Of a DNA stretch of 13,243 nt, positions 1-6,735 are shown one piece after another. The DNA comes from Pseudomonadota bacterium (GTDB lineage Bacteria; Pseudomonadota; Alphaproteobacteria; Reyranellales; Reyranellaceae), in NCBI GenBank assembly GCA_023436825.1, contig JAEZHS010000357.1:1-13243 (forward strand), in the 5' to 3' direction. The position numbers were made by a program, and so were the translations under genes. The notes under the pieces were generated by a model. It made no database searches. It saw nothing but the letters and a program-made list of their open reading frames with translations, and was not told where the DNA came from. The stretch's first letter is position 1. Every line of letters begins with the position of its first letter.

Positions 1-831
1 ACGGTTCACGACGGCGTCGATGTCGATGCCGGGAGGGACTCGGAGATCGATGGTGGCGGTGGCGAGCGCCGGCACCACGTTGGGCGCGCTGCCGCCGCTG
101 GCCATGCCGACCACGACCGAGATGCCCGTGTCGTAGTCGGTGATCGCTTCGAGATCGAGGATCTGGCGCGCGAGCTCGCTGAGCGCGCTGCGGCCGTCCT
201 GCGGCCGCGAGCCCGCATGCGAGGCGCGGCCGGTAATCGTCATGTCGAAGCGGCCCCATCCCTTGCGAGCCGTCACGCACTTGCCGCCGTCGCGCGCCGG
301 CTCCATGACCAGCACGTACTTCGACTTCAAAGCGGCGGCCTCGATGGCGGCGCGGCTGGTCGGGCTGCCGACCTCTTCCTCCGGCACGTAGAGCACCCGC
401 ACCGGCAGCTTGGTGCGACGGCCTTCGCGCACGAAATGCTGCAGGGCATAGAATCCCATGTAGGAGCCGGCCTTCATGTCGTAGATGCCCGGCCCGAACA
501 CCGCGTCGCCCTCGCGCCGGAACACATGGGTGGTCGCCAGCGCGCCGACCGGATGGACCGTGTCGAGATGGCCCATGATCAGGATGCCGGGCTCGTCCTC
601 GTCGCCCCACGGCGCGCGTGCCTCGAGGATGTCGCCGAAGCCGTCGCGCCCGGGCGTGCGCCTGGTCGGCGCACCGATCCGCGCCAGATCGCTCTCGACC
701 ACGTCGACCAGGCGGTTGACCGCGGCGCCGTCGTGGCTCGGCGTCTCGACTTCGACCCAGCGGCGGATGCCGGCCAGGATCTCCTCGCTGTCGAAGGTGG
801 GAATGTTGGAACGGGCAGGGGAGTCGTTCAT
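1..831 (-). CDS. M20 family metallopeptidase (glutamate carboxypeptidase type), C-terminus outside window
   Basis: The minus strand is open from an ATG at 829-831 to the window edge, giving 277 residues and no stop, so the C-terminal part is missing. M20 di-zinc enzymes hydrolyse C-terminal amino acids or acyl/amide bonds. The metal-site landmarks are in order: GHLDTVHP (H88, D90), GPGIYDMKAG (bridging D118), PEEEVGS (E152 as general base and E153 as ligand by alignment with carboxypeptidase G2) and the ligand glutamate E177 in LVMEPA. GRASHAG at about residues 201-207 marks the lid/dimerisation domain. The last ligand histidine would lie beyond base 1. No signal peptide is evident at the N-terminus, so it is probably cytoplasmic. 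It diverges from the dioxygenase gene at 1015. The start has no strong Shine-Dalgarno. The family is certain, the substrate unknown; glutamate carboxypeptidase is the closest in motif wording. Confidence 0.9.
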   Translation of the reverse strand, partial: MNDSPARSNIPTFDSEEILAGIRRWVEVETPSHDGAAVNRLVDVVESDLARIGAPTRRTPGRDGFGDILEARAPWGDEDEPGILIMGHLDTVHPVGALATTHVFRREGDAVFGPGIYDMKAGSYMGFYALQHFVREGRRTKLPVRVLYVPEEEVGSPTSRAAIEAAALKSKYVLVMEPARDGGKCVTARKGWGRFDMTITGRASHAGSRPQDGRSALSELARQILDLEAITDYDTGISVVVGMASGGSAPNVVPALATATIDLRVPPGIDIDAVVNR

Positions 832-934
832 GACAGGCCAGGGTCCGGTTGTTGAGGAGGCTCGCGCCGGTGCAGGCAGCTTACCAGATGATCGATCGTG
901 GCCGCCTGAAGCACAATCCGTCCACCTGGAATCA

Positions 935-966
935 ATCGGATGGAACCGCGCCCGGTTCCATCTGAT
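935..966. promoter_or_regulatory. Inverted repeat in divergent promoter region, probable operator
   Basis: Left arm ATCGGATGGAACC (935-947) and right arm GGTTCCATCTGAT (954-966) are complementary at 12 of 13 positions around a 6-base spacer. It sits between the divergent starts of the M20 peptidase (831) and the dioxygenase (1015), ending 48 bases before the latter. The size and symmetry suit a dimeric repressor or activator. No regulator gene is adjacent, so the binding protein is unknown. Confidence 0.5.
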
Positions 967-1003
967 CGCCTTCCGCTCTAGGCTTCATCAGGCACCAGCT
1001 TCT

Positions 1004-1009
1004 GGAGGG
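1004..1009 (+). promoter_or_regulatory. Ribosome binding site of the 2-oxoglutarate dioxygenase
   Basis: GGAGGG lies five bases before the ATG at 1015, which fixes that codon as the start. Confidence 0.8.
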
Positions 1010-1014
1010 TTTCG

Positions 1015-2019
1015 ATGTCCGGCGTGAGCAGCGAGGAGATCCCTGTTATCGACGTGTCGGGCGCCATCGCCGGCGACGCCGATGCGCTCGCCCGCTGCGC
1101 GGAGGAGCTGCGCCATGCCTACGAGGATATCGGATTCTGGTTCATGACCGGGCACGGCGTGCCACAGTCGCTGGTCGATCGGGTCTTCGGCGAGGCCGCG
1201 CGCTTCCATGCGCAGCCGCTGGACGATAAGCTCAGGCTCAAGATCAACGAGCACAATATCGGCTACCTGGCGATGAAGGCGGCGACCACGCGCCATTCCG
1301 ACGTCAGCACCGACAACAAGCCGAACCTCAACGAAGCGTTCTTCGTCAAACGCGACCTGCCGCTCGACCATCCCGACGTGATCGCCAACAAGCGCTTCCG
1401 CGGCGCGAACCAGTGGCCGGCCGGGCTGCCGGGCTTCCGCGAGACGGTCGTCGCCTACTGCGATGCGCTGGAGCGGGCCGCGCTCTCCGTCCTGCCGGTT
1501 TACGCCGTCGCCCTCGACCTGCCGCCGCAGCACTTCGCGCCGGCTTTCCGCGAGCCGCAATACACGCTGCGCATGTCGCACTACCCCCACACGCCGGTGC
1601 TGACGGACGGCGAGTACGGCCTGGCGCCGCACGCCGACACCTCGTTCATGACCTTGCTGGCGCAGAACAAGGTGCCGGGGCTCTCGCTGCGCACCGCTTC
1701 GGGACGCTGGATCGACGCGCCGGTGATCGACGGGGCGTTCCTGGTCAACAGCGGGCAGATGCTGAACCGGTGGAGCAACGGCCGCTTCCGCGCCACGCCG
1801 CACCGCGTCATCAACCGTTCCGGCGGCGAGCGCTACGCCATCCCGTTCTTCTTTGACTGCACGATCGACCACGAGATGGTCTGCCTGCCCTCGTGCACCG
1901 ATGCCGACCATCCGATCAAGTACGAGCCCACGACCTACACGGCGTTCATGAGCTGGTACCAGAAGCAGAATTACGATCATGTCCGCAACGCTGAAGGCGT
2001 GCGGTTGCAGGCGAACTAG
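1015..2019 (+). CDS. 2-oxoglutarate/Fe(II)-dependent oxygenase, isopenicillin N synthase-like family
   Basis: This 334-residue protein belongs to the IPNS/DIOX superfamily, which couples 2-oxoglutarate decarboxylation (or, in IPNS itself, substrate oxidation) to hydroxylation or desaturation at a non-haem iron. The N-terminal DIOX_N segment (about residues 8-120) begins with IPVIDVSG and contains GFWFMTGHGVP (40-50). The jelly-roll core carries the iron triad H206 and D208 (APHADTSFMTLL) and H263 (TPHRVIN). R273 in RYAIPFFF takes the place of the arginine that anchors the 2-oxoglutarate carboxylate, so a 2-oxoglutarate co-substrate is likely. Length is normal for the family (about 310-350). 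No signal peptide is seen, so it is cytosolic. The start is set by GGAGGG at 1004-1009. A substrate cannot be assigned; a flavin monooxygenase follows downstream on the same strand but 182 bp away across a hairpin element, so co-transcription is uncertain. Confidence 0.92.
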   Translation: MSGVSSEEIPVIDVSGAIAGDADALARCAEELRHAYEDIGFWFMTGHGVPQSLVDRVFGEAARFHAQPLDDKLRLKINEHNIGYLAMKAATTRHSDVSTDNKPNLNEAFFVKRDLPLDHPDVIANKRFRGANQWPAGLPGFRETVVAYCDALERAALSVLPVYAVALDLPPQHFAPAFREPQYTLRMSHYPHTPVLTDGEYGLAPHADTSFMTLLAQNKVPGLSLRTASGRWIDAPVIDGAFLVNSGQMLNRWSNGRFRATPHRVINRSGGERYAIPFFFDCTIDHEMVCLPSCTDADHPIKYEPTTYTAFMSWYQKQNYDHVRNAEGVRLQAN

Positions 2020-2050
2020 TGCGGACTATCGCCGATGGGCAACTCGCAAT

Positions 2051-2119
2051 TGTCACCCCGAGCGTAGCGAGGGGCCTTTCAGGCCACAGGAAAGGTCCCT
2101 TGCTGCGCTCGGGATGACA
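2051..2119. repeat. Long imperfect palindromic element (dispersed hairpin repeat type)
   Basis: Arms 2051-2079 and 2091-2119 (29 bases each) are complementary at 25 of 29 positions, or one pair longer if 2080/2090 is counted, around a loop of about 10 bases. The arms carry the CCCGAGCGTAGCGAGGG type of sequence that is widespread as an intergenic palindrome in many bacterial genomes and is often mistranslated as a peptide reading CHPERSEG. Three of the four mismatches become G-U pairs in plus-strand RNA. It lies between the dioxygenase stop (2019) and the monooxygenase start (2202). It could end or insulate transcription, but there is no T-run. Confidence 0.75.
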
Positions 2120-2201
2120 GCGGCGCTGCATCAGGCATTTGTGGTTCCCGTTACTAGCCCAGGGTGGCCGAGACGAGGGCGGCACGGTATAGGCCGGGCC
2201 C

Positions 2202-4016
2202 ATGACTGTGACCGACAGCCCCGCCGCCGCCCGACCGATCGACCGTGAAGCGTTGCGGCGCAAGTACCGCGAGGAACGCGACAAGCGCCTGCGGCCCGAC
2301 GGCAACGCCCAGTATGTGCAGGCAGCCGGCGTGTTCGCCCGCTACCTCGACGATCCCTACACGCCGATCGAGCCGCGCGCGGCGAAGACCGATCACGTCA
2401 CCTTCGCCTTCGTCGGCGGCGGGTTTGCCGGGTTGGTGACGGCGGCTCGCCTGGTCGAGGCCGGCGTGAAGGACGTGCGCATCGTCGACAAGGGCGGCGA
2501 TTTCGGCGGCACCTGGTACTGGAACCGCTATCCCGGCGCGCAGTGCGACACCGCGTCGATGGTCTACATGCCGTTGCTCGAGGAGACCGGTCACCGGCCG
2601 ACCGAGAAATACGCCCATGCGCCGGAGATCCTGGAGCACTGCCGCCGCATCGGCCGGCACTTCGGTCTCTACGACAATGCCCTATTCCACACCGAGGTCC
2701 AGGACCTGTCCTGGGACGGCGATCGGTCGTGCTGGATCGTTCGCACCAACCGCGGCGATGCCTTCACCGCACAGTTCATCGGCCTCGGCACCGGTCCGCT
2801 GCACGTGCCGAAGCTACCTGGCATCCCGGGCATCGACTCGTTCTCCGGGCACTCCTTCCACACCAGCCGCTGGGACTACGCTTATACCGGCGGCGATGCC
2901 TTCGGCGCGCCGCTGGCCAAGCTCTCCGACAAGCGCGTCGGCATCGTCGGCACGGGCGCCACGGCCGTGCAGTGCGTGCCGCACCTCGCGCGATCCGCCA
3001 AGGAGCTTTTCGTCTTCCAGCGCACGCCGTCTTCCGTCGATGTCCGGGCCAATGCGCCGATCGATCCCGGCTGGTTCTCCTCCATCGCCTCGCCGGGCTG
3101 GCAGCAGCGCTGGCTGGAGAATTTCACCGCGAACCAGGCGGGAGGGACGGCGACGGAGGACCTCGTGCAGGACGGCTGGACCGACCTGTCGCGCCGCATC
3201 CGTCATCGCATCCTGACGCTGCCCAAGGAGCAGCGGACACGCGAGAACATGCTGGCTGCGTTCGAGGACGCCGATCACGAGAAGATGGAGGAGATCCGCG
3301 CCCGCGTCGACGCGATCGTGCGCGATCCGGCGACGGCGCAGCACCTCAAGGCGTGGTACCGCCAGCTTTGCAAGCGGCCCTGCTTCCACGATTCCTACCT
3401 GCAGGCCTTCAACCTGCCGGGCGTCCATCTGATCGACACCGACGGCAAGGGCGTGGAGCGCATCACGCCGGCGGGCGCGGTCGTGGCCGGCGTGGAGTAT
3501 CCGCTGGACTGCCTGATCTACGCGTCGGGCTTCGAGGTCGGCACCGAATATCGCCGCCGGGCCGGGTTCGACCTGGTCGGCCGCGACGGGCTGAGGCTCT
3601 CCCAGCACTGGAAGGACGGGATGCGCAGCAAGCACGGCATTCATGTCCATGGCTTCCCCAACGCCTTCTTCGTGCAGCCGACCCAGGGCGCGAACCTGAT
3701 CTCCAATGTCCCGCACAACCTCACCGAGGCCGGCCGCACCATCGCGATCGAGGTCAGGCACGCCCTCGACCACGGCTTCCGCGAGATCGAGGTGACGAAG
3801 CAGGCCGAGGACGACTGGGTGAAGCTGTTGCTGACGGGCATGGGCCGCATGACCGGCGGTGCCGACTGCACGCCCGGCTACTACAACAACGAAGGGCAGG
3901 ATGCCGGTCTGGCCGCCCGCCTGGCCGTCGGCTACCCGGCAGGCGCCTCGGCCTATTTCAGGTACATCGACGAGTGGCGCCGGTCCGGCCGTTTCGAGGG
4001 GCTGACGTTCCGCTGA
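2202..4016 (+). CDS. Baeyer-Villiger-type flavin-containing monooxygenase
   Basis: This 604-residue FAD/NADPH monooxygenase probably inserts oxygen next to a ketone, giving an ester or lactone. FAD Rossmann motif: VGGGFAG (residues 71-77). [16 protein letters not shown] (101-116) is the typical BVMO loop. The type I BVMO fingerprint FxGxxxHxxxW is present as F214, G216, H220, W224, followed by D225 as in the W(P/D) form. The NADPH Rossmann motif is [11 protein letters not shown] (246-256). FQRTP (272-276) is the segment that carries the conserved active-site arginine in characterised enzymes. The N-terminal extension of about 65 residues before the first Rossmann fold resembles the longer BVMOs (cyclopentadecanone or steroid type) rather than the shorter cyclohexanone enzymes. 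No good Shine-Dalgarno precedes the ATG, and no in-frame upstream start is evident. The substrate is unknown; a large or cyclic ketone is an inference from the length class. Confidence 0.9.
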   Translation: MTVTDSPAAARPIDREALRRKYREERDKRLRPDGNAQYVQAAGVFARYLDDPYTPIEPRAAKTDHVTFAFVGGGFAGLVTAARLVEAGVKDVRIVDKGGDFGGTWYWNRYPGAQCDTASMVYMPLLEETGHRPTEKYAHAPEILEHCRRIGRHFGLYDNALFHTEVQDLSWDGDRSCWIVRTNRGDAFTAQFIGLGTGPLHVPKLPGIPGIDSFSGHSFHTSRWDYAYTGGDAFGAPLAKLSDKRVGIVGTGATAVQCVPHLARSAKELFVFQRTPSSVDVRANAPIDPGWFSSIASPGWQQRWLENFTANQAGGTATEDLVQDGWTDLSRRIRHRILTLPKEQRTRENMLAAFEDADHEKMEEIRARVDAIVRDPATAQHLKAWYRQLCKRPCFHDSYLQAFNLPGVHLIDTDGKGVERITPAGAVVAGVEYPLDCLIYASGFEVGTEYRRRAGFDLVGRDGLRLSQHWKDGMRSKHGIHVHGFPNAFFVQPTQGANLISNVPHNLTEAGRTIAIEVRHALDHGFREIEVTKQAEDDWVKLLLTGMGRMTGGADCTPGYYNNEGQDAGLAARLAVGYPAGASAYFRYIDEWRRSGRFEGLTFR

Positions 4017-4317
4017 ACGTTTCCTGCCCGGCGCAGTCGTTCGACTCCGCCTGGGCGACCTGACAATCCGTGGCAGCACTTCCCTCGGTGGCTTTGCGAT
4101 CGGGCTGGCCGCTGGATGTTGAATTGACGCCACCGGGTGAAGCGGTGTTGCACGGAAGTTTGCCTCCGGTGCGATGTTGGTACGAGGGTTTTATGCCAAG
4201 GTGAATTGGGACGAAGATTTGCCTGCGACCTGCTCACATTCTCGGCAACGGGATTGCCGACGGACAGGGAATGCCTACCTGTTACCATGATCAAGTCCCC
4301 TGTCATGGGAGATTGAT
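4017..4317. other. Intergenic region ahead of the lipoprotein gene
   Basis: This stretch of about 300 bases is lower in GC than its neighbours and holds no supported gene. It contains a perfect 7-bp hairpin, TCGGCAA at 4242-4248 and TTGCCGA at 4254-4260 around a 5-base loop, and a second structure around the Shine-Dalgarno (see separate entry). I could not identify a convincing sigma-70 promoter; the lipoprotein promoter is presumably here. Confidence 0.5.
4290..4317 (+). promoter_or_regulatory. Possible hairpin masking the lipoprotein Shine-Dalgarno
   Basis: ATCAA (4290-4294) pairs with TTGAT (4313-4317), and TCCC (4296-4299) pairs with GGGA (4307-4310). The latter is part of the Shine-Dalgarno GGGAGA (4307-4312), five bases before the ATG at 4318. 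The stem is short and interrupted, so it may be fortuitous. Confidence 0.3.
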
Positions 4318-4346
4318 ATGCGCGCCCCTTTTTCAGTGTCGCCGTA
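4318..4346 (+). other. Out-of-frame start of the lipoprotein signal peptide (one-base frameshift)
   Basis: An ATG at 4318 with Shine-Dalgarno GGGAGA (4307-4312) opens a frame that ends after nine codons. Adding one T to the T5 run at 4329-4333 joins it to the following ORF and produces MRAPFFSVAVMSILAGC, a textbook lipoprotein leader with the lipobox LAGC. In the frame of the main ORF there is no start codon between the stop at 4314-4316 and the ATG at 4347. This is either a real mutation or a sequencing error in a homopolymer. Confidence 0.65.
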
Positions 4347-4826
4347 ATGTCGATCCTGGCGGGATGCGCAGGGCAGTACCCGTCGACCGCGGTGGCCCCG
4401 GCGTCTGCCCTGGCGCAAATGGCCGAGGGTACGCCTGAGGGCGTACCTCAGAATTGCCGACAATTCACCACCCAGGTGACGGTTGGAGGACAGCCGCAAC
4501 AAGCCGTCGGGTTGGTGTGCCAGCAGCCCGATGGTCAATGGCGGGTCACGCAGAATACGCCCGGCCTGCCGGAACTGGTCTACACGCTGCCACCGCAGGC
4601 GATCTATTTGTATCAGTCCCCCGAGCCATACTGGGACCCCTGGTTCTATGGGCCGTACTTTGTCGGCGGTCCGGTTTTCTTGACCCATGGTTTCCGGCAT
4701 TTCCATCACTTTCACGGGTTCCACCATGGCGGCTTTCACGGTGGTTCCCGGCACGGTGCTTCTGGCCACGGTGGTTCTGGCCACGGTGGTTCTGGCCACG
4801 GTGGCTCTCATGGAGGCCACAGGTGA
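4347..4826 (+). CDS. His/Gly-rich hypothetical lipoprotein, N-terminus frameshifted
   Basis: As it stands the frame gives 159 residues starting MSILAGCAGQ. This retains the lipobox LAGC (Cys7) but lacks the charged and hydrophobic parts of a signal peptide. Restoring one T upstream moves the start to 4318 and gives 169 residues with Cys17 as the lipidated residue, so the intact form would be an envelope lipoprotein. The middle (about 40-80) is a small domain with TTQVTVGGQPQQAVGLVCQQ and GQWRVTQ. Next come an aromatic stretch PEPYWDPWFYGPYF (about 92-105) and a tail of about 45 residues dominated by His, Gly, Phe and Ser with tandem GHGGS. Such tails can bind transition metals, but nothing here proves it. 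I do not recognise the family. It stands alone on its strand, 151 bp before the LysR gene. It may be a pseudogene if the frameshift is real. Confidence 0.65.
   Translation: MSILAGCAGQYPSTAVAPASALAQMAEGTPEGVPQNCRQFTTQVTVGGQPQQAVGLVCQQPDGQWRVTQNTPGLPELVYTLPPQAIYLYQSPEPYWDPWFYGPYFVGGPVFLTHGFRHFHHFHGFHHGGFHGGSRHGASGHGGSGHGGSGHGGSHGGHR
4749..4808 (+). repeat. 15-bp tandem repeat in the lipoprotein tail (four copies)
   Basis: The unit GGCCACGGTGGTTCT occurs at 4764-4778 and 4779-4793 exactly, at 4794-4808 with one change, and at 4749-4763 as a degenerate copy (12 of 15). It encodes the GHGGS pentapeptide repeats. Because the unit is a multiple of three, copy-number change would keep the frame. Confidence 0.85.
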
Positions 4827-4946
4827 TCGTCTGGCGTGTTTCGTCGGTCCGGCCCGCTTCGAGGGACCGGCTTTCCGCTGACTGGCGGTCGGTATGCCCT
4901 CCGTGCCGCTCGCGCCACTCGGCATGATGGAATAGTCTCGACCATC

Positions 4947-4965
4947 TGTTCGGCATTTCCGAACA
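4947..4965. promoter_or_regulatory. LysR-type box in front of the regulator gene
   Basis: TGTTCGG (4947-4953) and CCGAACA (4959-4965) form a perfect 7-bp palindrome with a 5-base spacer. It contains the T-N11-A signature of LysR-family operators (T4950 and A4962), centred on 4956. It lies 12 bases before the LysR start codon and just upstream of its Shine-Dalgarno, a position suited to autorepression. Confidence 0.65.
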
Positions 4966-4977
4966 TCGGGAGCGCCA

Positions 4978-5886
4978 ATGGTCGAGCCGAGCCTGGCCGA
5001 GACGAACGCCTTCGTGGCCGTGCTCGAGCACAAGAGTTTCAGCAAGGCGGCCAAACATCTGAACCTGTCGCCGCCGCGGGTCAGCGAGATGGTGCGCCAG
5101 CTCGAGGAGAGGCTCGGCGTGCGGCTGATCGAGCGCACGACGCGCTCGGTGGCGCCGACCGTCGCGGGGGAGCGCCTGCTGGCGCGGCTGCGGCCAGTGC
5201 TCGACGATTATCGCGCCGCGCTCGACCTCGTGAACGACTTTCGCGAAAAGCCCGCCGGCGTCGTGCGTCTCACCGTGGCGCCGCCCGTCGCCTATCTGGG
5301 GCTGATATCCAGTATCAGCCGTTTTCTCGTCGCCTACCCGGAAATCAGCGTGGAGCTCTCCGCCGACAGCGCGCTTACCGACATCGTGGCCGGCCGGTTC
5401 GATGCCGGCATCCGTCCCGCCGATCGGCTGGAACGCGATATGATCGCCGTGCGCATCAGCGACGAGGTTTCCGTTGTTACGGTCGCGGCGCCGTCCTACA
5501 TCGCGCGCCACGGTAGACCGCAGACGCCGCATGAGCTTGCCAGGCATGACTGCATCCGCATTCGCCTGGGCGGTGGTGCGTTGATACCGTGGCGCCTGCG
5601 GTTGACCCGCCGCGTCGTCGAGGTGCCGGTCGAGGGACGTTTCATCGTCAACGACGATCGGATGGCGATGCAGGCCGTCCTCGAAGGCGTGGGGCTGCTG
5701 CAGATGGCTCGCAGCGCGGTCGACCGCGACCTCGCGGCGAAGCGGCTGGTCACCGTGCTCGACGATTGCCAGCCGCCGCCGTTTGCCGGCTTCTTTCTCT
5801 ACTATCCCAGTCGCCGGCAGATCCGGCCGGCGCTCAAGGTGCTGATCGATTTCCTGCACAAGCGCGACCGGCGGAGAGGAGCATGA
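4978..5886 (+). CDS. LysR family transcriptional regulator
   Basis: This 302-residue protein has a normal LTTR layout. The N-terminal winged helix-turn-helix covers about residues 5-64, with the recognition region SFSKAAKHLNLSPPRVSEMV (20-39) followed by QLEERLGVRLIERTTRSVAPTVAG, which is strongly diagnostic. The substrate-binding domain spans about residues 90-295 (VVRLTVAPPVAYL onward) and would sense a small effector. GGGAG at 4968-4972, five bases before the ATG, sets the start. The sequence resembles the CrgA/YafC/YhjC-like group whose neighbours are often quinone reductases. It converges with the azoreductase gene, only 4 bp separating the stops. A palindromic LysR box overlaps its leader and related sites occur between azoR and doxX, which argues that it regulates both itself and that divergent pair. 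The effector is unknown. Confidence 0.93.
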   Translation: MVEPSLAETNAFVAVLEHKSFSKAAKHLNLSPPRVSEMVRQLEERLGVRLIERTTRSVAPTVAGERLLARLRPVLDDYRAALDLVNDFREKPAGVVRLTVAPPVAYLGLISSISRFLVAYPEISVELSADSALTDIVAGRFDAGIRPADRLERDMIAVRISDEVSVVTVAAPSYIARHGRPQTPHELARHDCIRIRLGGGALIPWRLRLTRRVVEVPVEGRFIVNDDRMAMQAVLEGVGLLQMARSAVDRDLAAKRLVTVLDDCQPPPFAGFFLYYPSRRQIRPALKVLIDFLHKRDRRRGA

Positions 5887-5890
5887 ATGT

Positions 5891-6517
5891 TCAGGCGGCG
5901 GCCGCGGCGACTGCCCCGCCGGTCAGGCGCTCGATCTCGGCCAGGGCCTTGCCGCGGTTGGCGTTGGCCGCTTCCGGGCCCATTGCCAGGCCCTCGAGAT
6001 GGACGAAGGTCACATCGGTCAGACCCAGAAAGCCGAGCACTGCCCGGAGATACGGTTCCTGGAAGTCGAAAGCGGCAGCTGGCGCGCCCTTGCTGTAGAG
6101 GCCGCCGCGCGCCACCAGGACAAACACCTTCTTGCCCTTGAGCAGGCCCTCGGGACCGTTCTCCGTGTAACGGAAGGTGCGGCCGCGACGAGCCACGTGA
6201 TCAATCCAGGCCTTCAAGGTCGAAGGTATGGAGAAATTGTACATCGGCACCGCGAAGACGATCGTGTCGGCGGCTTCGAGCTCGGCGATCAACTCGTCGG
6301 ACAGCGCGGTGGCAACGCGTTGGCTGCTCGTGTGCTCACCGGCGGGCGTGCCCATCGCGGCGAAGGTCTGGCCGTCGAGATGCGGCATGGTCTCGGGCGT
6401 CAGCGCCCGCTCGACGACCGAACGATGCGGATAGCGCTTCAGGAAGTCGCGCGCCAGCCCCAGCGATTGGGAGTTCTCGCCGAAGACGCTGGAATGGATC
6501 AGAAGGACGTTGCTCAT
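5891..6517 (-). CDS. azoR: FMN-dependent NADH:quinone/azo reductase, AzoR family
   Basis: This flavodoxin-like fold protein of 208 residues (the start chosen) matches the AzoR/AcpD family, which uses FMN and NAD(P)H to reduce quinones and azo bonds by two electrons, protecting against thiol-reactive electrophiles. The N-terminal strand MSNVLLIHSSVFGENSQS (1-18) corresponds to the phosphate-binding start of the fold. PMYNFSIPSTLKAWIDHVARRG (91-112) and TFRYTENGPEGLLKGKK (114-130) are nearly diagnostic, and ARGG (136-139) completes the FMN site. The ATG at 6517 aligns with the usual family start; an in-frame ATG at 6553 would add 12 residues and is less likely. The enzyme is cytosolic and probably dimeric. 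It converges with the LysR gene and diverges from doxX across a 218-bp region rich in symmetric sites. The C-terminal poly-alanine is unremarkable. Confidence 0.92.
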   Translation of the reverse strand: MSNVLLIHSSVFGENSQSLGLARDFLKRYPHRSVVERALTPETMPHLDGQTFAAMGTPAGEHTSSQRVATALSDELIAELEAADTIVFAVPMYNFSIPSTLKAWIDHVARRGRTFRYTENGPEGLLKGKKVFVLVARGGLYSKGAPAAAFDFQEPYLRAVLGFLGLTDVTFVHLEGLAMGPEAANANRGKALAEIERLTGGAVAAAAA

Positions 6518-6605
6518 GACGGGTTCCGTTTCGTGATGGATGGACACGAACATGGTCGGAAAGACCCTCAGGAATAAGCCGGAAGAATGTTAATGGGCCT
6601 TGTGG

Positions 6606-6644
6606 TTTTTCCGAATAATGCCTGGCGTCCATTATTCCGAAAAG
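6606..6644. promoter_or_regulatory. Inverted repeat between azoR and doxX, probable operator
   Basis: Arms 6606-6620 (TTTTTCCGAATAATG) and 6630-6644 (CATTATTCCGAAAAG) match as an inverted repeat at 13 of 15 positions with a 9-base spacer. Both arms contain TTCCGAA, the same heptamer found in the box in front of the LysR gene. The site lies near the middle of the azoR-doxX gap, where one regulator could control both directions. Confidence 0.6.
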
Positions 6645-6656
6645 CCACCGAGGATA

Positions 6657-6671
6657 TTCGGACTATTCCAA
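6657..6671. promoter_or_regulatory. Second LysR-like box upstream of doxX
   Basis: TTCGGACTATTCCAA keeps the T-N11-A spacing (T6658, A6670) and matches 10 of 15 bases of the core of the box in front of the LysR gene. It lies 64 bases before the doxX start. The similarity is partial, so the call is tentative. Confidence 0.4.
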
Positions 6672-6735
6672 GTTATCGACGGGTGTTCGCAAGCCCATCC
6701 TTGTCGGCGACGCCACCCGGAAAAGGCACGACGAC

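Noticed and set aside
988..1980. Long open frame on the minus strand opposite the dioxygenase
   Set aside because: High GC makes antisense frames long. The plus-strand protein has clear iron-site motifs and a good ribosome binding site, and this translation is Arg/Gly/Val-rich without a family signature.
2051..2119. Palindromic stretch considered as intrinsic terminator
   Set aside because: No T-run follows either arm; the sequence matches the style of dispersed intergenic palindromes, so it is reported as a repeat instead.
2543..4133. Long alternative frames on both strands over the monooxygenase
   Set aside because: These are composition-driven shadows: Arg/Ala/Gly-rich, no domain, and they overlap a complete enzyme with all BVMO motifs.
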